The position numbers and the translations under genes were made by a program. 64,000 bases of DNA. Origin: Steromphala cineraria (Eukaryota; Mollusca; Gastropoda; Trochida; Trochidae). Location: contig OU744732.1 of assembly GCA_916613615.1 (NCBI GenBank), forward strand, positions 33,131,950 through 33,195,949, written 5' to 3'. Below the pieces are notes generated by a model. It was not told the origin of the DNA. It made no database searches and saw nothing but the letters and a program-made list of their open reading frames with translations. Each line of letters begins with the position of its first letter. The stretch's first letter is position 1. Of the stretch, positions 11,870-22,840 are shown in pieces.

Positions 11870-13450
11870 AACAACGCATATTAATTTCGTTTGATCTATG
11901 ATTAACCTCGGATTTATTTTACACTTTCTGGTAGGAAATATGCAGGTACACAAATTCATTTACTATGACTTATGATAATCCCAGATTAATTACAATGTTA
12001 GCCACTAAGTCTTCGCATGTCTTTCAAACAACAATAGGTTGGCCGAGCTCTGACAGCATTGATTATAACTATGTTCTGACAATTGTTGTTTCATCATAAT
12101 TACTTCTGTCTTTCAACAAATAATCAAAACAGTCTCATCTTTAATTTACCAATAAGCTTCCTGAACTGAACTGAAAGGTTGCTAATACGTGCGAAATCAG
12201 GGTTAATCGCCTATAAGAACAAACATGTAGTAATTAATATTGTTTGACCAGAGATAAACTTAGAGTCATTACCCTGTTTCGCGAATGTAATATCTTATCA
12301 ACATCAACCATGATTAGTTGGTTAACATATGCTGCCTCCGGTCTCAATCAGTCATAACACTTGGCTATACATAACAACACAAATGTATCTCCTTTGACCT
12401 TTAATTAACCCAAATTACTTTCAAATTGAAACTGTAACTGTGAAAACCAAATGAAATCATTTCCTTTTATCAAGATTTCAAGAGTAATTTTGCTTGACCC
12501 ACGATAACCCAAGATCATTTATGAAGTTATTGTCACGATACCCGCTGAATCCCTGATTTTGATAACCCAATCTACACAAACGTTCTTTAACCAATCTGTG
12601 TCTGATTATATGTATCTTATTTGCACTTGTGCCTGATACTATTGCTGTTTATAATATAAAAGAAATAAAGTTTCCAACACATCAACACAAAAACATAATC
12701 TATATGCCTTTAGGTGAATACGTAAGTGATACCAGTAAACAAATTAATTCCTTTGGAACTCGGCCTAAGGAGATAAACAAGTTTGTGAGAAAGAAAACTG
12801 CAAGATTTTATGCAGCAAAAACCACGGAAGTATAAGGTGCGTTGTATTTTGATCTTCAATTGATAATATTTATTTCGTTTGAGTAATGATTAGACTCATA
12901 ATTAATTTGAAAGCATCAATTTTTTCCTGGAGAAAAGGTAGCAGAAAGAGATATGGACTGACATATTTCAATATGAGCACAGTGCACATATTACTTTTGC
13001 CTAGTAATGATTGTTGTCGCCCGAGTTCCAAATTGGACGTCATTACATCTTTTTTCTTGACGTCACTGTGGTAAGCCATTGCAAGTGATGCGGCCTGTTT
13101 CTCGGATATTTCTTAGAGAGAAAATGGAATAGAAACGATAATAAAGAATTACTTTTGGAAGTGTGCCATATGACTTTTACTAAACTCACATTTGCATGTT
13201 GTGGATAATCCTCGGTCTCGCTCGGGTAATACAAAATATCACACTTGTGTCTTAAAAGTTATATGACAAACTCTCGGGTAATGTTCTGTATGTACACATT
13301 ATAAAAAAACTGTTAAAAATTAAAAATTATAATCAGTGAATGCACAATATCAAACTAACAATAGAGCAAGAATAAGTAATAATCCTTCATTTCGACAGAT
13401 CTCGACTCATTCATCAGAATATTGCTTAGCGATAACCTCACTCGTAACAA
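11870..13450. other. Well-conserved non-coding end of copy A
   Basis: No gene found. The part 12130-12420 is more than 90% identical by eye to 44640-44950, among the best conserved stretches of the duplication. ORFs of 60-80 codons here are broken in copy B. Confidence 0.65.
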
Positions 13451-13472
13451 TGTCATTAACCTCATGTTTGAT

Positions 13473-14343
13473 AAGACCCGGTGGGCTTATGGCATGGCAT
13501 GGCATGGCATCCGGCGTCCGGCGTCCGGCGTCCGGCGTCCGTGCGTCCATCCGTCCATCCGTAAACTTTTGACATTTTCCACTTCTTCTCAGAACCAATG
13601 ACTCTAGAGAGCTGAAATTTGATGTGCAGACTCCTTGGCAAATGGGGATTCTAAATTGTAGATTTCATGACCTCATGACCCCAAATCGGGGTCACAGGGG
13701 TCAAAACTTTGAAAAACTATTTTCATCTTCTTCTCCAGTTCCAAAAGGTATTGAGAGCTGAAAAGTTGTGAGTAGACTCCTTGGCCAATGGGGATTCTAA
13801 ATTGTAAATTTTGTGACCCCATGACCCCAAATGGGGCCACGGGGATTAAAACCTTAAAAACCTATTTTCATCTTCTTCTCCAGTTCCAAAAGGTCTAGAG
13901 AGCTGAAAAGTTGAGTGTAGACTCTTTGGCCAATGGGGATTCTAAAATGTAGATGTTGTGACCCCAGTACCCCAAATGTGGTCACAGGGGTCAAAACCTT
14001 AAAAAGCTATTTTCATTTTCTTCTCAAGTTTCAAAAGGTCTGGAGAGCTGAAATGTTGTGTGTAGACTTCTGGGCCAATGGGGTTCTTAATTGTAGATGT
14101 TGTGACCCCATGACCTCAAATGGGGTCACAGGGATCAAAACCTTTAAAACCTATTTTTATCTTCTTCTCCAGTTCTAAAAGGTCAAGAGAGCTGAAAAGT
14201 TGTGTGTAGACTTCTTGGCCAATGGGGATTCTGAATAGTAGATTTTGTGACCCATGACACCAAATGGGGTCACAGAGGTCAAATCCTAAAAACCTATTTC
14301 CATCAAAAGTCTGATGAGCTACAGAGCCCATGGCTCTATTTTT
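13473..14343 (+). mobile_element. Hairpin-ended interspersed element with 145-bp tandem core (copy 1)
   Basis: The left end AAGACCCGGTGGGCTTATGG is followed by GGCAT repeats (about 4), CCGGCGT repeats (about 4) and CCATCCGT repeats. A tandem core with period 145 bp follows; the phrase TTCTCCAGTT (or a variant) recurs at 13731, 13876, 14021 and 14165. Each unit includes GAGAGCTGAAA and a GTCACAGGGGTCA segment. The right end is GATGAGCTACAGAGCCCATG then GCTCTATTTTT, containing the palindrome AGAGCC-CAT-GGCTCT. A reverse-oriented relative lies at 33026-33722 with the same ends and core. The family is non-coding; an older relationship to Helitron-like or pearl-type bivalve elements is possible but unproven. 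Confidence 0.85.
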
Positions 14344-14584
14344 GTCTGTAAAGATGGTCCTAGTTGATCTATTGAGTTCAAACCCGGGGGACAGGCAGAA
14401 CTTTAATATTGTGACGAAAATCGAAGTCTCTCACGTTGATGTTTGGTGACCAAGAGCATTCCTCTGAAAGGAAGGAAAGGTCTGATACCTGCAGATCAAT
14501 GATACCGTAGCACTGTACGTTAACTGATGCGATGTCCTAAAACTGTTGCTGTGGTTGACACCGCTGTAAGAATTGGTTGAGCTA

Positions 14585-14770
14585 GTTAATGAATCGTATG
14601 AGTTGATCTTCCTGTGGTGTTGTGACACATGGTCTTCCGGTCCTGAGCTTGTCCTAGCTTCTGCCTGTTTGCTGATGTCGTTTGAAGAGTCTGGCCACCC
14701 TGAAGCCTAACCTTCTTGCAATTTGGACCTGTTTTGCCCCCATGTCGCCCGTACAAGTAGTCTTGACATT
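14585..14770 (-). pseudogene. Tc1/mariner-like transposase fragment (N-terminal DNA-binding part)
   Basis: Minus-strand translation gives GAKQVQIARRLGFRVARLFK, then RHQQTGRS, a stop, and DKLRTGRPCVTTPQEDQLIR. This matches the helix-turn-helix and GRP(R)xTTPxED(R)xI signature of Tc1-like transposases. There is one in-frame stop and no catalytic DDE domain, so it is a dead remnant. A weak continuation toward 14430 is not convincing. Confidence 0.75.
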
Positions 14771-14829
14771 TCTTTTTTGTGCTTTCATCAGCTGTGTTTC
14801 CAACTCCATGTATGGGCACATCTTCACTC

Positions 14830-17150
14830 TACTTCAGTACGTACAATGAGACTTTATGGCTTAAAACGGGTTTTGCCATTTTGACATGAGTCATGGCACC
14901 ATGAATAACGATCGTTTAATCAATGTGATTATTCCCATATCCTACACAGACATTGAATATTGAAAGAAAAATTCACCGTTTATGCAAGTTGTACAAAAAA
15001 TATATTTTTCCGAACATATACTTTATTTTGGAGCGCAGTTTATATCTGATGACTCATACACAATTATTTTTTCAAAACATTGGTGTATGCCGCAGATGCA
15101 ATTGAGAAGAATGTTGAAAGACATTAACATCTTTCGTGACCGATGTTGGATTGAGTCTGGTTAATATAAGATATTAAAAGATTATAATAATAGATAAACA
15201 TCATATCCTCTTTTATCTTCTTTTCTTTGAACATTGATTATGTCCAATGATCCGTGATCAAGAACTGCTTTATAGCAATATAAGAATCATATTCCAAAAA
15301 TAACCATAGCTTTTATCAGGAGCAATGCGCATATCAACCTAAGAAAACGATCTAACACGAGGCAAAATATAATTCTCAACATTTGTATTAACTCCCTTAT
15401 TTTCTAACGATACATGTAATTGCAACTATATGCGTGTAGAGGCCACTTCTTGTTGCATAATTGTTTACGTATTTTACAAAAGGACAGTTGGGATATTCAC
15501 TCACGACTAAGACACCAAGTGTCGAATTTATAACAATACTACACACATTCAAACCCTCTAGTCTTGGCTTTGGTTTACTTTATTGCACATTTGATTTCGG
15601 AATTGCATAAAACTACATGTAAGCATTTTTAAATTTTTCTCTCACTATGCTGTTTCTAGAATCATATAAACACTACCTCAATCGGGAGGTAATTTTTGTT
15701 ATTTATCTAGAATTCTCTCAACTGCGGTTTCAGAGATATTATTTTTAGGATTATACTAGATAATTATGTTCAGTCTAAATGCGGTGTTGAACCGGAACTT
15801 TGTCTTTGAATGTCCTTACATGGGCAGAAGCATGATTTTTTAAATTTTGTTTTTCAAATTTTTCACTGATAATTGTACGTATGGTTAATGCATTATTTTG
15901 ATAGTGTACAAAATCTCATCACACAAATCAATTATCCACAGACAGAGAAAGATGCATTATAAAGATGAATATCAATTCCATTGGCGGCCATTTTTGAGTC
16001 AACACCTTTTATTAATTTTATGTAAGAAAAAGGAATTGCATGGCTGAACTTTACACAATATATTTGATTTATAACTGCTTCATGTTTCACTGGGAACCAT
16101 TTATTTTCATTTTCATTTCATCACTTTATTCTCCCCCTTTAAACGTGATACTGTCCATTTAAAAGGTAAAAGAATCCCTAGAGAAATTATGTCAAAGACA
16201 ACATGTTGCATTTACGACAATGGCATCTGTTAAGTTATTGCAAACTTGAAATACAGCATTGCTATTGATATTTGTCGACAAACATAAAATCACATTAAGG
16301 ATACCTTATCTGGGCGTTTTGTCTGTTTTAATCGAATCATGTAGCCAACCAGGGATTTGCTTGCAAACTTTCTTGTACAAAACGTGAACTTTTTTATTCT
16401 CAAGGTAGCGACATAAAGTCTGCACTTTATACAGGGAGATATGTTTCAATGTGTGTTTACCTTTTTAAGGTCTGACATTAAAACCTTTGTATTGTTAATG
16501 TCACAAACCTGCCAGTTTATTGGATTATATGACCTCTAACATTAGCATCATTGACAGAAGTGTATACCATTACAGGGTCCGATTGTTAATTTCATACGTA
16601 TTTCTCTTTTATGAGTTTAACATATAGAAGGACATTTGTCAGTATCATGAGTAGACTGACAAGATGGATGTCTAGACTGTCCCTTTGTTATACCCACCAT
16701 GGATGTTTTGAAACGGCGTCGTGTCTTGATGATTTTCGAATGTGTTACATGTATTTAATCAATGTTAAAAACATTGATGCACTATAAATTGTTAGTGACT
16801 TGACCCTGAGAGATCATACAAGTGGTCTTTCTATTATAAAGCTTCTCCTTTGATCAATACGAAGACACAACGACATAAAGAACTAGAAAAAGCTTGAGGC
16901 AATTAGAAAAGGGGAAGAGTGGGTAATTAGTTCTTTCCGATTCCATGAAAGGTTTCCCACAGTTTGAAGAATTATTCTAACGCCTCGTGCTGTACCGCAA
17001 TACACTTTATGGTTTTGTGTCGTTTTACTGACATTGATTTGTCAAGATATTCTTTGTATCTTTTGATGTTATATCACCAGTAGTAACAATTGCCAAATAT
17101 AGCAAATAACGATTAAATATGAGAACTGTGGTACCACTTGTCGTGTTGAC
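14830..17150. other. Intergenic, no gene seen
   Basis: AT-rich sequence without recognisable exon, RNA gene or intact repeat. The longest ORFs (about 60 codons) lack motifs or codon structure. Confidence 0.5.
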
Positions 17151-17220
17151 AATGCAGTTGAATAGAAGTAAGGTAAGAACCTTGATAAAACACCGCTGTT
17201 TTGTCCATAATAATAATTGG

Positions 17221-17372
17221 CCTCTCGAGACAGCAATCTTCAACACTGATAAAGCACCTGTCAAACTTATAGCAGACATGCAAAAATAGCAATCCCAATA
17301 GAACAAAAGTTTACAGACATGATTAATGAATTTAGGAAAAATTGCTCTGAACAGAGTTAAGTACATAGGTTC
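17221..17372. repeat. Short dispersed repeat, member 1 (with 19888-20037)
   Basis: CCTCTCGAGACAGCAATCTT and GATAAAGCACCTGTCAA, then ACATGATTAATGAATTTA-like sequence, recur at 19888-20037 in the same orientation with roughly 75-80% identity by eye. No coding signal. It is either an old interspersed repeat or an old local duplication. Confidence 0.6.
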
Positions 17373-17399
17373 ATGTTAGTGTTAAATATCTTTAGTAAG

Positions 17400-18500
17400 T
17401 AAATGAAAACTGTGGCACTGCAACAGTAGAAAGGTGCTGTTGAGGATTTACAAAACGGAATATTAAATACATTTTATTGTGAAAATAGTACATTTCCCCC
17501 GAGTTTTTCAATAGTTTTAGTTATAAGGATCAAGTTATATGTGATATTCAGTTAACATGACACATCTTCCTCATTTAAAAATGATTAATTCTATAAGGAA
17601 GAGATTCTACTCATTAATCACAAATATGCATTGACGATTTTAAATTATCAAGCTGATAGTTATACATATACTTTAAAAATGCGATTCAATATGCATGTAT
17701 TTGGACTATGTTTGGCAGATCATTTCCCTAACGTTGGCTGTATGTGGCGGACAAGCAAATCGTTATTGAGAAAATGACCAAGGCAAACAATTTTTTAACC
17801 AACTAAAATTCAATTTGGGTACTTTTTATAGTATGCTATTTAAAGATTTATTTTAAAGTAATATCAGAAAATACAATAATATGATATCAACAATCTCGTA
17901 AGTTATATACCTCAGCCGCCGATTGATCAATCAGAAAGCCCAGGAGAAGCATACAATGAATCCAACTCATTTAGGAATCAGGACAGTTGTGAATGAAAGA
18001 GACCACAGCGACCAGTCATGGTCTACTAATGATAAGCTTATTGATTTTATCAATTTAATTTCCCAAAACAGGACAAAATGATGCAGACGTTGTGTGGATC
18101 AGAAGCATCCTATGGCTGACGGGGTGGTCGAGTATCTACGGAAAAGGACGTATCTCTATCATATTACCTGGTATATTGTATTTATCATACAATGGAAAGG
18201 ATATGTCTATACCCGTTGGGTTCATATGCAAAAGACACATTCAAAACTCAAAACTTGAAATCTTTCGATAGCCTCTATCAACGGTTCTTAAATCGCAAAA
18301 TATATCTTTCAGAGTTGATCCGGTGGCATAAGAAGCAAAACTATGGAGAAGTAATTTTATGTCATTTACTATCAAAATAATTGAGGAAAAGTTGGCATAA
18401 ATTCTACAAATACAATGTTTACTCCTCAATGATAAAGGTAATCTATCTTTAATATAAGTTGAGTTATAGACATCAAATATACAAAAGAGATTTTGAGAAA
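17400..18500. other. Intergenic, no gene seen
   Basis: AT-rich; no supported exon or repeat. A short ORF near 18192 has no recognisable features. Confidence 0.45.
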
Positions 18501-19110
18501 ACCTTGTCCTTGAGCTTTGATCTTAAATAAATCCAATGGGAGTAAAATGATTATTTTAAGCTCTGAACAAGTAATTTCTCATTTCAGCGATTAATCAAAC
18601 TGAATTCTAATCTTGTAACCTTGAAGGTCAACAATCAATTATAACTTTTAATTGAGAATAAAGATTGTGTAAAGATTAAATCACATCCTTTAGTTGTGAT
18701 CTTGGTGTGGCCTTAACCTTTGATGAACTGTAGCAGACACTTCTTCAAAATTTTGCAGTGTTCAATAGATGATGTACTTATGTACACCGCGCGGAAGTTA
18801 TTAAGTATTCGTATTAAAAAATAAAGATATGTTTACGGCTTCTTAAAAGCTTATTGGAATAAAGTAATAGCCAAAAAGGTTATACATGGGAATAACTCAT
18901 ATCTTGTGACCTTGGACTTTGACATTCAAGGTCACACAGGCAATGAATACCTTTATTGAGCATAACAGTCATGTAATAACGGTTATAAGTGTGACTTGTT
19001 AAAATGAAGAACTTATGCTTAATCATGCAAAATGCATGACCTTGCAGTGACCTTTGAGAGAATGTAGCTAAATTCTTTTTAAAAGGCTATACTTCTCCAA
19101 AAAAATATAC
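18500..19110. repeat. Degenerate repeat rich in TGACCTT / AAGGTCA half-sites
   Basis: Phrases such as CTTGTAACCTTGAAGGTCAA (about 18613), TGTGATCTTGG with CCTTAACCTTTGATGAACTG (about 18695-18730), CTTGTGACCTTGGACTTTGA with TCAAGGTCACA (about 18903-18936), and GCATGACCTTGCAGTGACCT (about 19030) recur at 100-290 bp spacing. They look like diverged units of one family. AGGTCA is also the nuclear-receptor half-site, but nothing shows regulatory use. Confidence 0.45.
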
Positions 19111-19885
19111 ATGTATATCAAATTAAAACCTTGTAGCGCAAAAACTTTTCATTATAAATGTCTTTACAAGGATGTCGTGGACACCTTTCGATTTGTTTTC
19201 CTTTTCAATTATTATTTATACCAAATCAGAGCACAAAAACGTTTCAAGTTGTCGTAATTACAAAGAAGTTTTTAGTGATCTACATGTATAATCACCAAAA
19301 TGTCAAAAAGTCAAAGTAAATACCCTTAAGGTATAAGCAGTATGATATGCAAATACTCGTTCACTTTGATATTATATATTCTAAGAGTGGGAATAAAATA
19401 CTAAAAACAACATAAAAACAAAACTTGGGATTGGATCTAGGTTTACAAAGTTGTCAGCAATTTTTCAGCTATTTAACACCGGGATGTTGCCACCCAAAAG
19501 AGAGTAGACATATCAGGGTACAGATTTCCAATATACTTTAGGAACGCATTATTCGTCGCATGTTGAAATTAAATAAGTGCAGTTGAATAAATACTTGAGA
19601 CGTTCTTGGTAAAAGGGAGTTTAGGTGAGTTGATTTGATCTTTAACAAAGCTTTTCAAGAGTATTTCACGGCTGCCTTTATAATTGCGTGCCTAAAAGTC
19701 GGCAACACTATTGTTGTTGTGCATTGTGGTGAAACCTGCGAGCATCGGCTGGAACCAATGGTTGCACTGCTCAGAAATTCAGTGTAATATTGTACCCAAA
19801 CTTTACTGCGTGAAGAACAAAGTTGCCGAGCCCGTGTCGGGATGTGAACTCATGGTAAAAGTAATGTTGTGTGTCCAGTAGTAAA
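19110..19885. other. Intergenic, no gene seen
   Basis: AT-rich sequence. No exon, RNA or clear repeat recognised. Confidence 0.45.
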
Positions 19886-19887
19886 AA

Positions 19888-20037
19888 CCTCTTGAGACAG
19901 CAATGTACAACATTGATAAAGCACCTGTCAATTTAAAGCAGAGATTTTAAAAAAATATTCCACATGGTACAGAGTTTTAAAAACATGATTGATTATTTAA
20001 GGACCGGTGTCTCTTCGGAGAGTTCAGTAAGTTCATA
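19888..20037. repeat. Short dispersed repeat, member 2 (with 17221-17372)
   Basis: CCTCTTGAGACAGCAATGTA and GATAAAGCACCTGTCAAT match the copy at 17221, with a similar ending in AGTTCAGTAAGTTCATA against AGTTAAGTACATAGGTTC. Confidence 0.6.
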
Positions 20038-20039
20038 AG

Positions 20040-21240
20040 ATGAAAAAAAACTATTTAGTAAATACAAACCTTTACATGTATGTCGTGACAGTTGATTTGG
20101 ATGGGTTAGTTATTTATGATTAGATAAGTTTATTGTAAAAAAAAGTCTGCAAAAAATGTGTGAGTGAGTTTGACTTTTTTTGGTGTTGTCAACAATATTA
20201 CACTTATCAATCGCATTGAGATCGCCATCAAAATGAGAGAAGACAGATCAGGTAAAAGAAGGAGGGATAGAGATAGTGAGAGAGAGACTCAAATCTGGTC
20301 CTGCTTTTACCAGTTGACCTTGGGTGACCCTCGTAGGAGTATGTTAAAATGGAGAATTGAAAATAATAAATTTTTAAAAGTATGTGAATATAAATCATAG
20401 TCATACCTTTATACAACAGGCTAAAGGACGGACAGTCGTCATGTTGTCGCGATATTGACTGATTTAAATGTACCCGATGTCATCTGCAGTAACTTATTGT
20501 CGATTCTTTATAAGATTTGATTTCTATTGTATACAGATAAAGACTCGTAAATACACCCATTCTTGCCACAAAAGTCCACCATACATCTATTCAACATGAA
20601 ACCGTGTTCAGTGTCATTGTGAAACAGGGATTTGGAACTCTCTTTTACATTTGGAGTCAGGTTACTCATATCTTTATACTAATTATTTTCAATTTCCTGT
20701 GTATGTAAGCACCAGCCGGTATAGCAACCCTCGGGGACGCAGAAGAACCACTCGTCTTTATGGCATTGGGTGTGAAGTTGCGGCGTTGGCAAAGATGAAT
20801 TTTATGAAATGGCATTGCATTCGGTGCCTGTCATTCCGTAAACTATTGACACATTGGTTTAAACATATCTTATTCACTTGGAAAAGGATTGGGGACAAGT
20901 TATCCAACTTAAAATACCCTCTCCTTAGAATGTACATTTACATTTGACAGATGGCGAACAAGATCAAAGTATGAAGAGATAGAGAAAGGAGAAAAACATT
21001 AATTTGCTAATTAATTCTCTCTGTTTGTTATACAATGTACATTAAAACATATAATGATAAGCGTTCTCGACATGGAAACCACAAGCACATATAGTATTTG
21101 TTTTAATCCCAACACTGTACAAATCGTAATTTAGGGAACTGACATTAGATTTTCGTTTACCGCATGAAAAGTACCCTGGTGCGCAATCATACTGGTGAGC
21201 TAAAATTTGAAAGTGATTTAACTTGACGGTAATTTGCTGG
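20040..21240. other. Intergenic, no gene seen
   Basis: Contains a GA-rich patch near 20235-20290 and a 98-codon ORF at 20651-20947 without family motifs or splice context. I do not call it a gene. Confidence 0.45.
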
Positions 21241-21461
21241 TAACATATTCGGCGAAACCGCATTAGCGGTGGTTGGGGACTTTCTAAGGGAAGTAACTCT
21301 GATTGAACCTATGGAAGCTATGCCACTTAGTTCCGTATTCACAATTAAATAATTGATTACAAGTAAATTAAGACATGCTAGTACTAAGTACGTTTATCAT
21401 GTTTTCTTATTTAGTAATAGTGACTTTATCAGCAAAGTTCCCTCATCTTCTGGGTAATCGT

Positions 21462-21520
21462 AAATGTGGGCCCACTTGAACTGGTTCCTATATAGAGCCG
21501 AGATACGTGGGCCCACATTT
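21462..21520. repeat. Palindromic cassette 1 (GTGGGCCCAC arms)
   Basis: AAATGTGGGCCCAC at 21462-21475 and its reverse complement at 21507-21520 enclose a ~31-nt centre containing GGTTCCTATATAGAGCC, itself partly self-complementary. Each arm also contains the perfect 10-bp palindrome GTGGGCCCAC. Confidence 0.9.
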
Positions 21521-21832
21521 GTTATCATCACGGTCTACCGACGATTTCGCATATTTGACAAGCGTGTAACAGTAGAAAAAGTAACTTATTTGGAGGGGAA
21601 ACATTCTAGAAACAGTACTCTTATGTTCTCATACGAAATAAACATTACCAATGAATATTATTCTTGTTTTTTCCCATCAGAAACGACATTAAAATTCTCC
21701 GCGAAAAGAAGACACAGCTCATGCATATTAATGAGTGATGTCCTGTCATTGGTCACATCAAAGGTCAGGACCTAGGTCAAGGGTCGTGACATTGATGATA
21801 GAGATATTGATCACCAAATAATGTCTTTCGGT

Positions 21833-21890
21833 AAATGTGGGCCCACTCGTTTGGTCTCTTATAGGGAGCGGCCGAAGTGGGCCCACATTT
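21833..21890. repeat. Palindromic cassette 2
   Basis: Same 14-bp arms as cassette 1 at 21833-21846 and 21877-21890, with centre GGTCTCTTATAGGGAGCGGC. The centre is clearly related to those of cassettes 1 and 3. Confidence 0.9.
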
Positions 21891-21969
21891 TAGATTATTG
21901 ATCTTGATCGGAAATATCATCTAGAATGTTGAACCTTTTCCATCAAAACTAATTAAATTTGTTTAGTCA

Positions 21970-22025
21970 AAATTTAACCACTTCGGGAGCTCCTTATAGA
22001 GGTCGAAACGAATGGGCCCACATTT
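21970..22025. repeat. Palindromic cassette 3, inverted and with one decayed arm
   Basis: The right arm ATGGGCCCACATTT (22012-22025) is intact, while the left arm has decayed to AAATTTAACCAC. The centre GGGAGCTCCTTATAGAGGTC is the reverse complement of the cassette 2 type, so this copy lies in the opposite direction. Confidence 0.75.
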
Positions 22026-22370
22026 ACCAAAATACTTTATTTTATGATCAATTTCTCTGAAATGTTCTAGTGATGTTGTTGAAACTTTTCCATCAAAGTT
22101 TATTGATGGAAAATATCATAGAATAACATGAACCTTAATTTTCCATCAAAACTATTTGAATTTGCCTCGTCAGTATTTAATCATAAATATTTTAGAATGT
22201 TGAATCTTTTCCACCAATACTATTTGAATTAGTCACGTTAATATTTCATCAGAAATATTGCATATCGGTGAACCTTTTCCATCAAAATTACTTGATGGGA
22301 AATATATAGAATGTCAATATATCACAAGTATAACAGAATCGTTGAACCTCTCGAAAAATTCGAATTCTGT

Positions 22371-22429
22371 AATGGTGGTCCCACTGTCGACTGAGCATAA
22401 GGGGAATGAAAATCAGTGGGCCCACATTT
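22371..22429. repeat. Palindromic cassette 4
   Basis: Left arm AATGGTGGTCCCAC (diverged) and right arm GTGGGCCCACATTT enclose a centre with AGCATAAGGGGAATG, resembling the TTATAGGG core of the others. Confidence 0.75.
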
Positions 22430-22750
22430 GAAACAATCATTCTGCAATTAGGAATTGTCACACGAACTATCCCAAAACATACTCATAATCTTAGGAAAAC
22501 TACTCACCCTAAATCACATTTATTGTCGACTGTAAGTGCCATTTTACCAAGAAATCAAGGAAAAAGTAACGGAGATAGGATACAGACACGCCATTAGTAT
22601 CCATTGCGCGCGTGACTACGTCAACAACGACCGTAGCTCCGCATGAAAGTGGGAAAACAGAGTTACTTCCCTTAGAAAAGGCCCAACCACCGATAATGCG
22701 GTTTCGCCACATATTCCAATAACTTATTGTTGTAAGAAAGAATCGTGTGA

Positions 22751-22840
22751 ATGTTTAAGTCTAGATATAGTAACAGATATATGTTTAAGTCTAGATATAG
22801 TTACAGATATATGTTTAAGTCTAGATATAGGAACAGGTCT
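22751..22840. repeat. 30-bp minisatellite, three units
   Basis: ATGTTTAAGTCTAGATATAG followed by a 10-bp linker (TAACAGATAT or a variant) starts at 22751, 22781 and 22811. It lies immediately outside the right end of the 21251-22708 element. Confidence 0.92.

Larger units (their letters stand above)
1112..13450 (+). repeat. Segmental duplication, copy A
   Basis: This block matches 36185-45988 in the same orientation through long stretches of near-identical non-coding sequence. Aligned landmarks include 1130-1561 with 36200-36640, 5186-5760 with 36645-37080, 7500-7660 with 40150-40330, 10260-11220 with 42690-43620, 11870-12560 with 44380-45130 and 13340-13450 with 45890-45988. By eye, similarity varies from roughly 75% to about 95%. 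Copy A is longer mainly because it holds a 3.6-kb hAT transposon and a SINE. I see no convincing exon shared by both copies. The left limit lies 230 bp from the truncated LINE; the right limit is close to the repeat element at 13473. Confidence 0.93.
21251..22708. mobile_element. 1458-bp non-autonomous TIR element with 8-bp target duplication
   Basis: The left end GGCGAAACCGCATTA and onward through 21301 is matched in inverted orientation by 22658-22708, at 47 of 51 positions. The flanks are ACATATTC at 21243-21250 and ACATATTC at 22709-22716, a perfect 8-bp target duplication. The interior carries four ~58-bp palindromic cassettes with GTGGGCCCAC arms (see separate entries) and a degenerate ~70-bp repeat with GTTGAACCTTTTCCATCAAA in 21905-22360. 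No transposase ORF exists, so it must be mobilised in trans. An 8-bp duplication fits several superfamilies (hAT, P, Merlin, Zisupton-like); the GG start argues against ordinary hAT. The superfamily is left open. Confidence 0.88.

Noticed and set aside
17025..17366. 113-codon minus ORF
   Set aside because: It overlaps an old dispersed repeat (17221-17372) whose second copy is not open, and has no recognisable motif.
20651..20947. 98-codon ORF with an RGRRRTTR motif
   Set aside because: No family resemblance, no splice or promoter context, and composition like neighbouring non-coding DNA.
21464..21775. 103-codon ORF inside the TIR element as a possible transposase
   Set aside because: It begins in a palindromic cassette, has no catalytic motif and is far too short.
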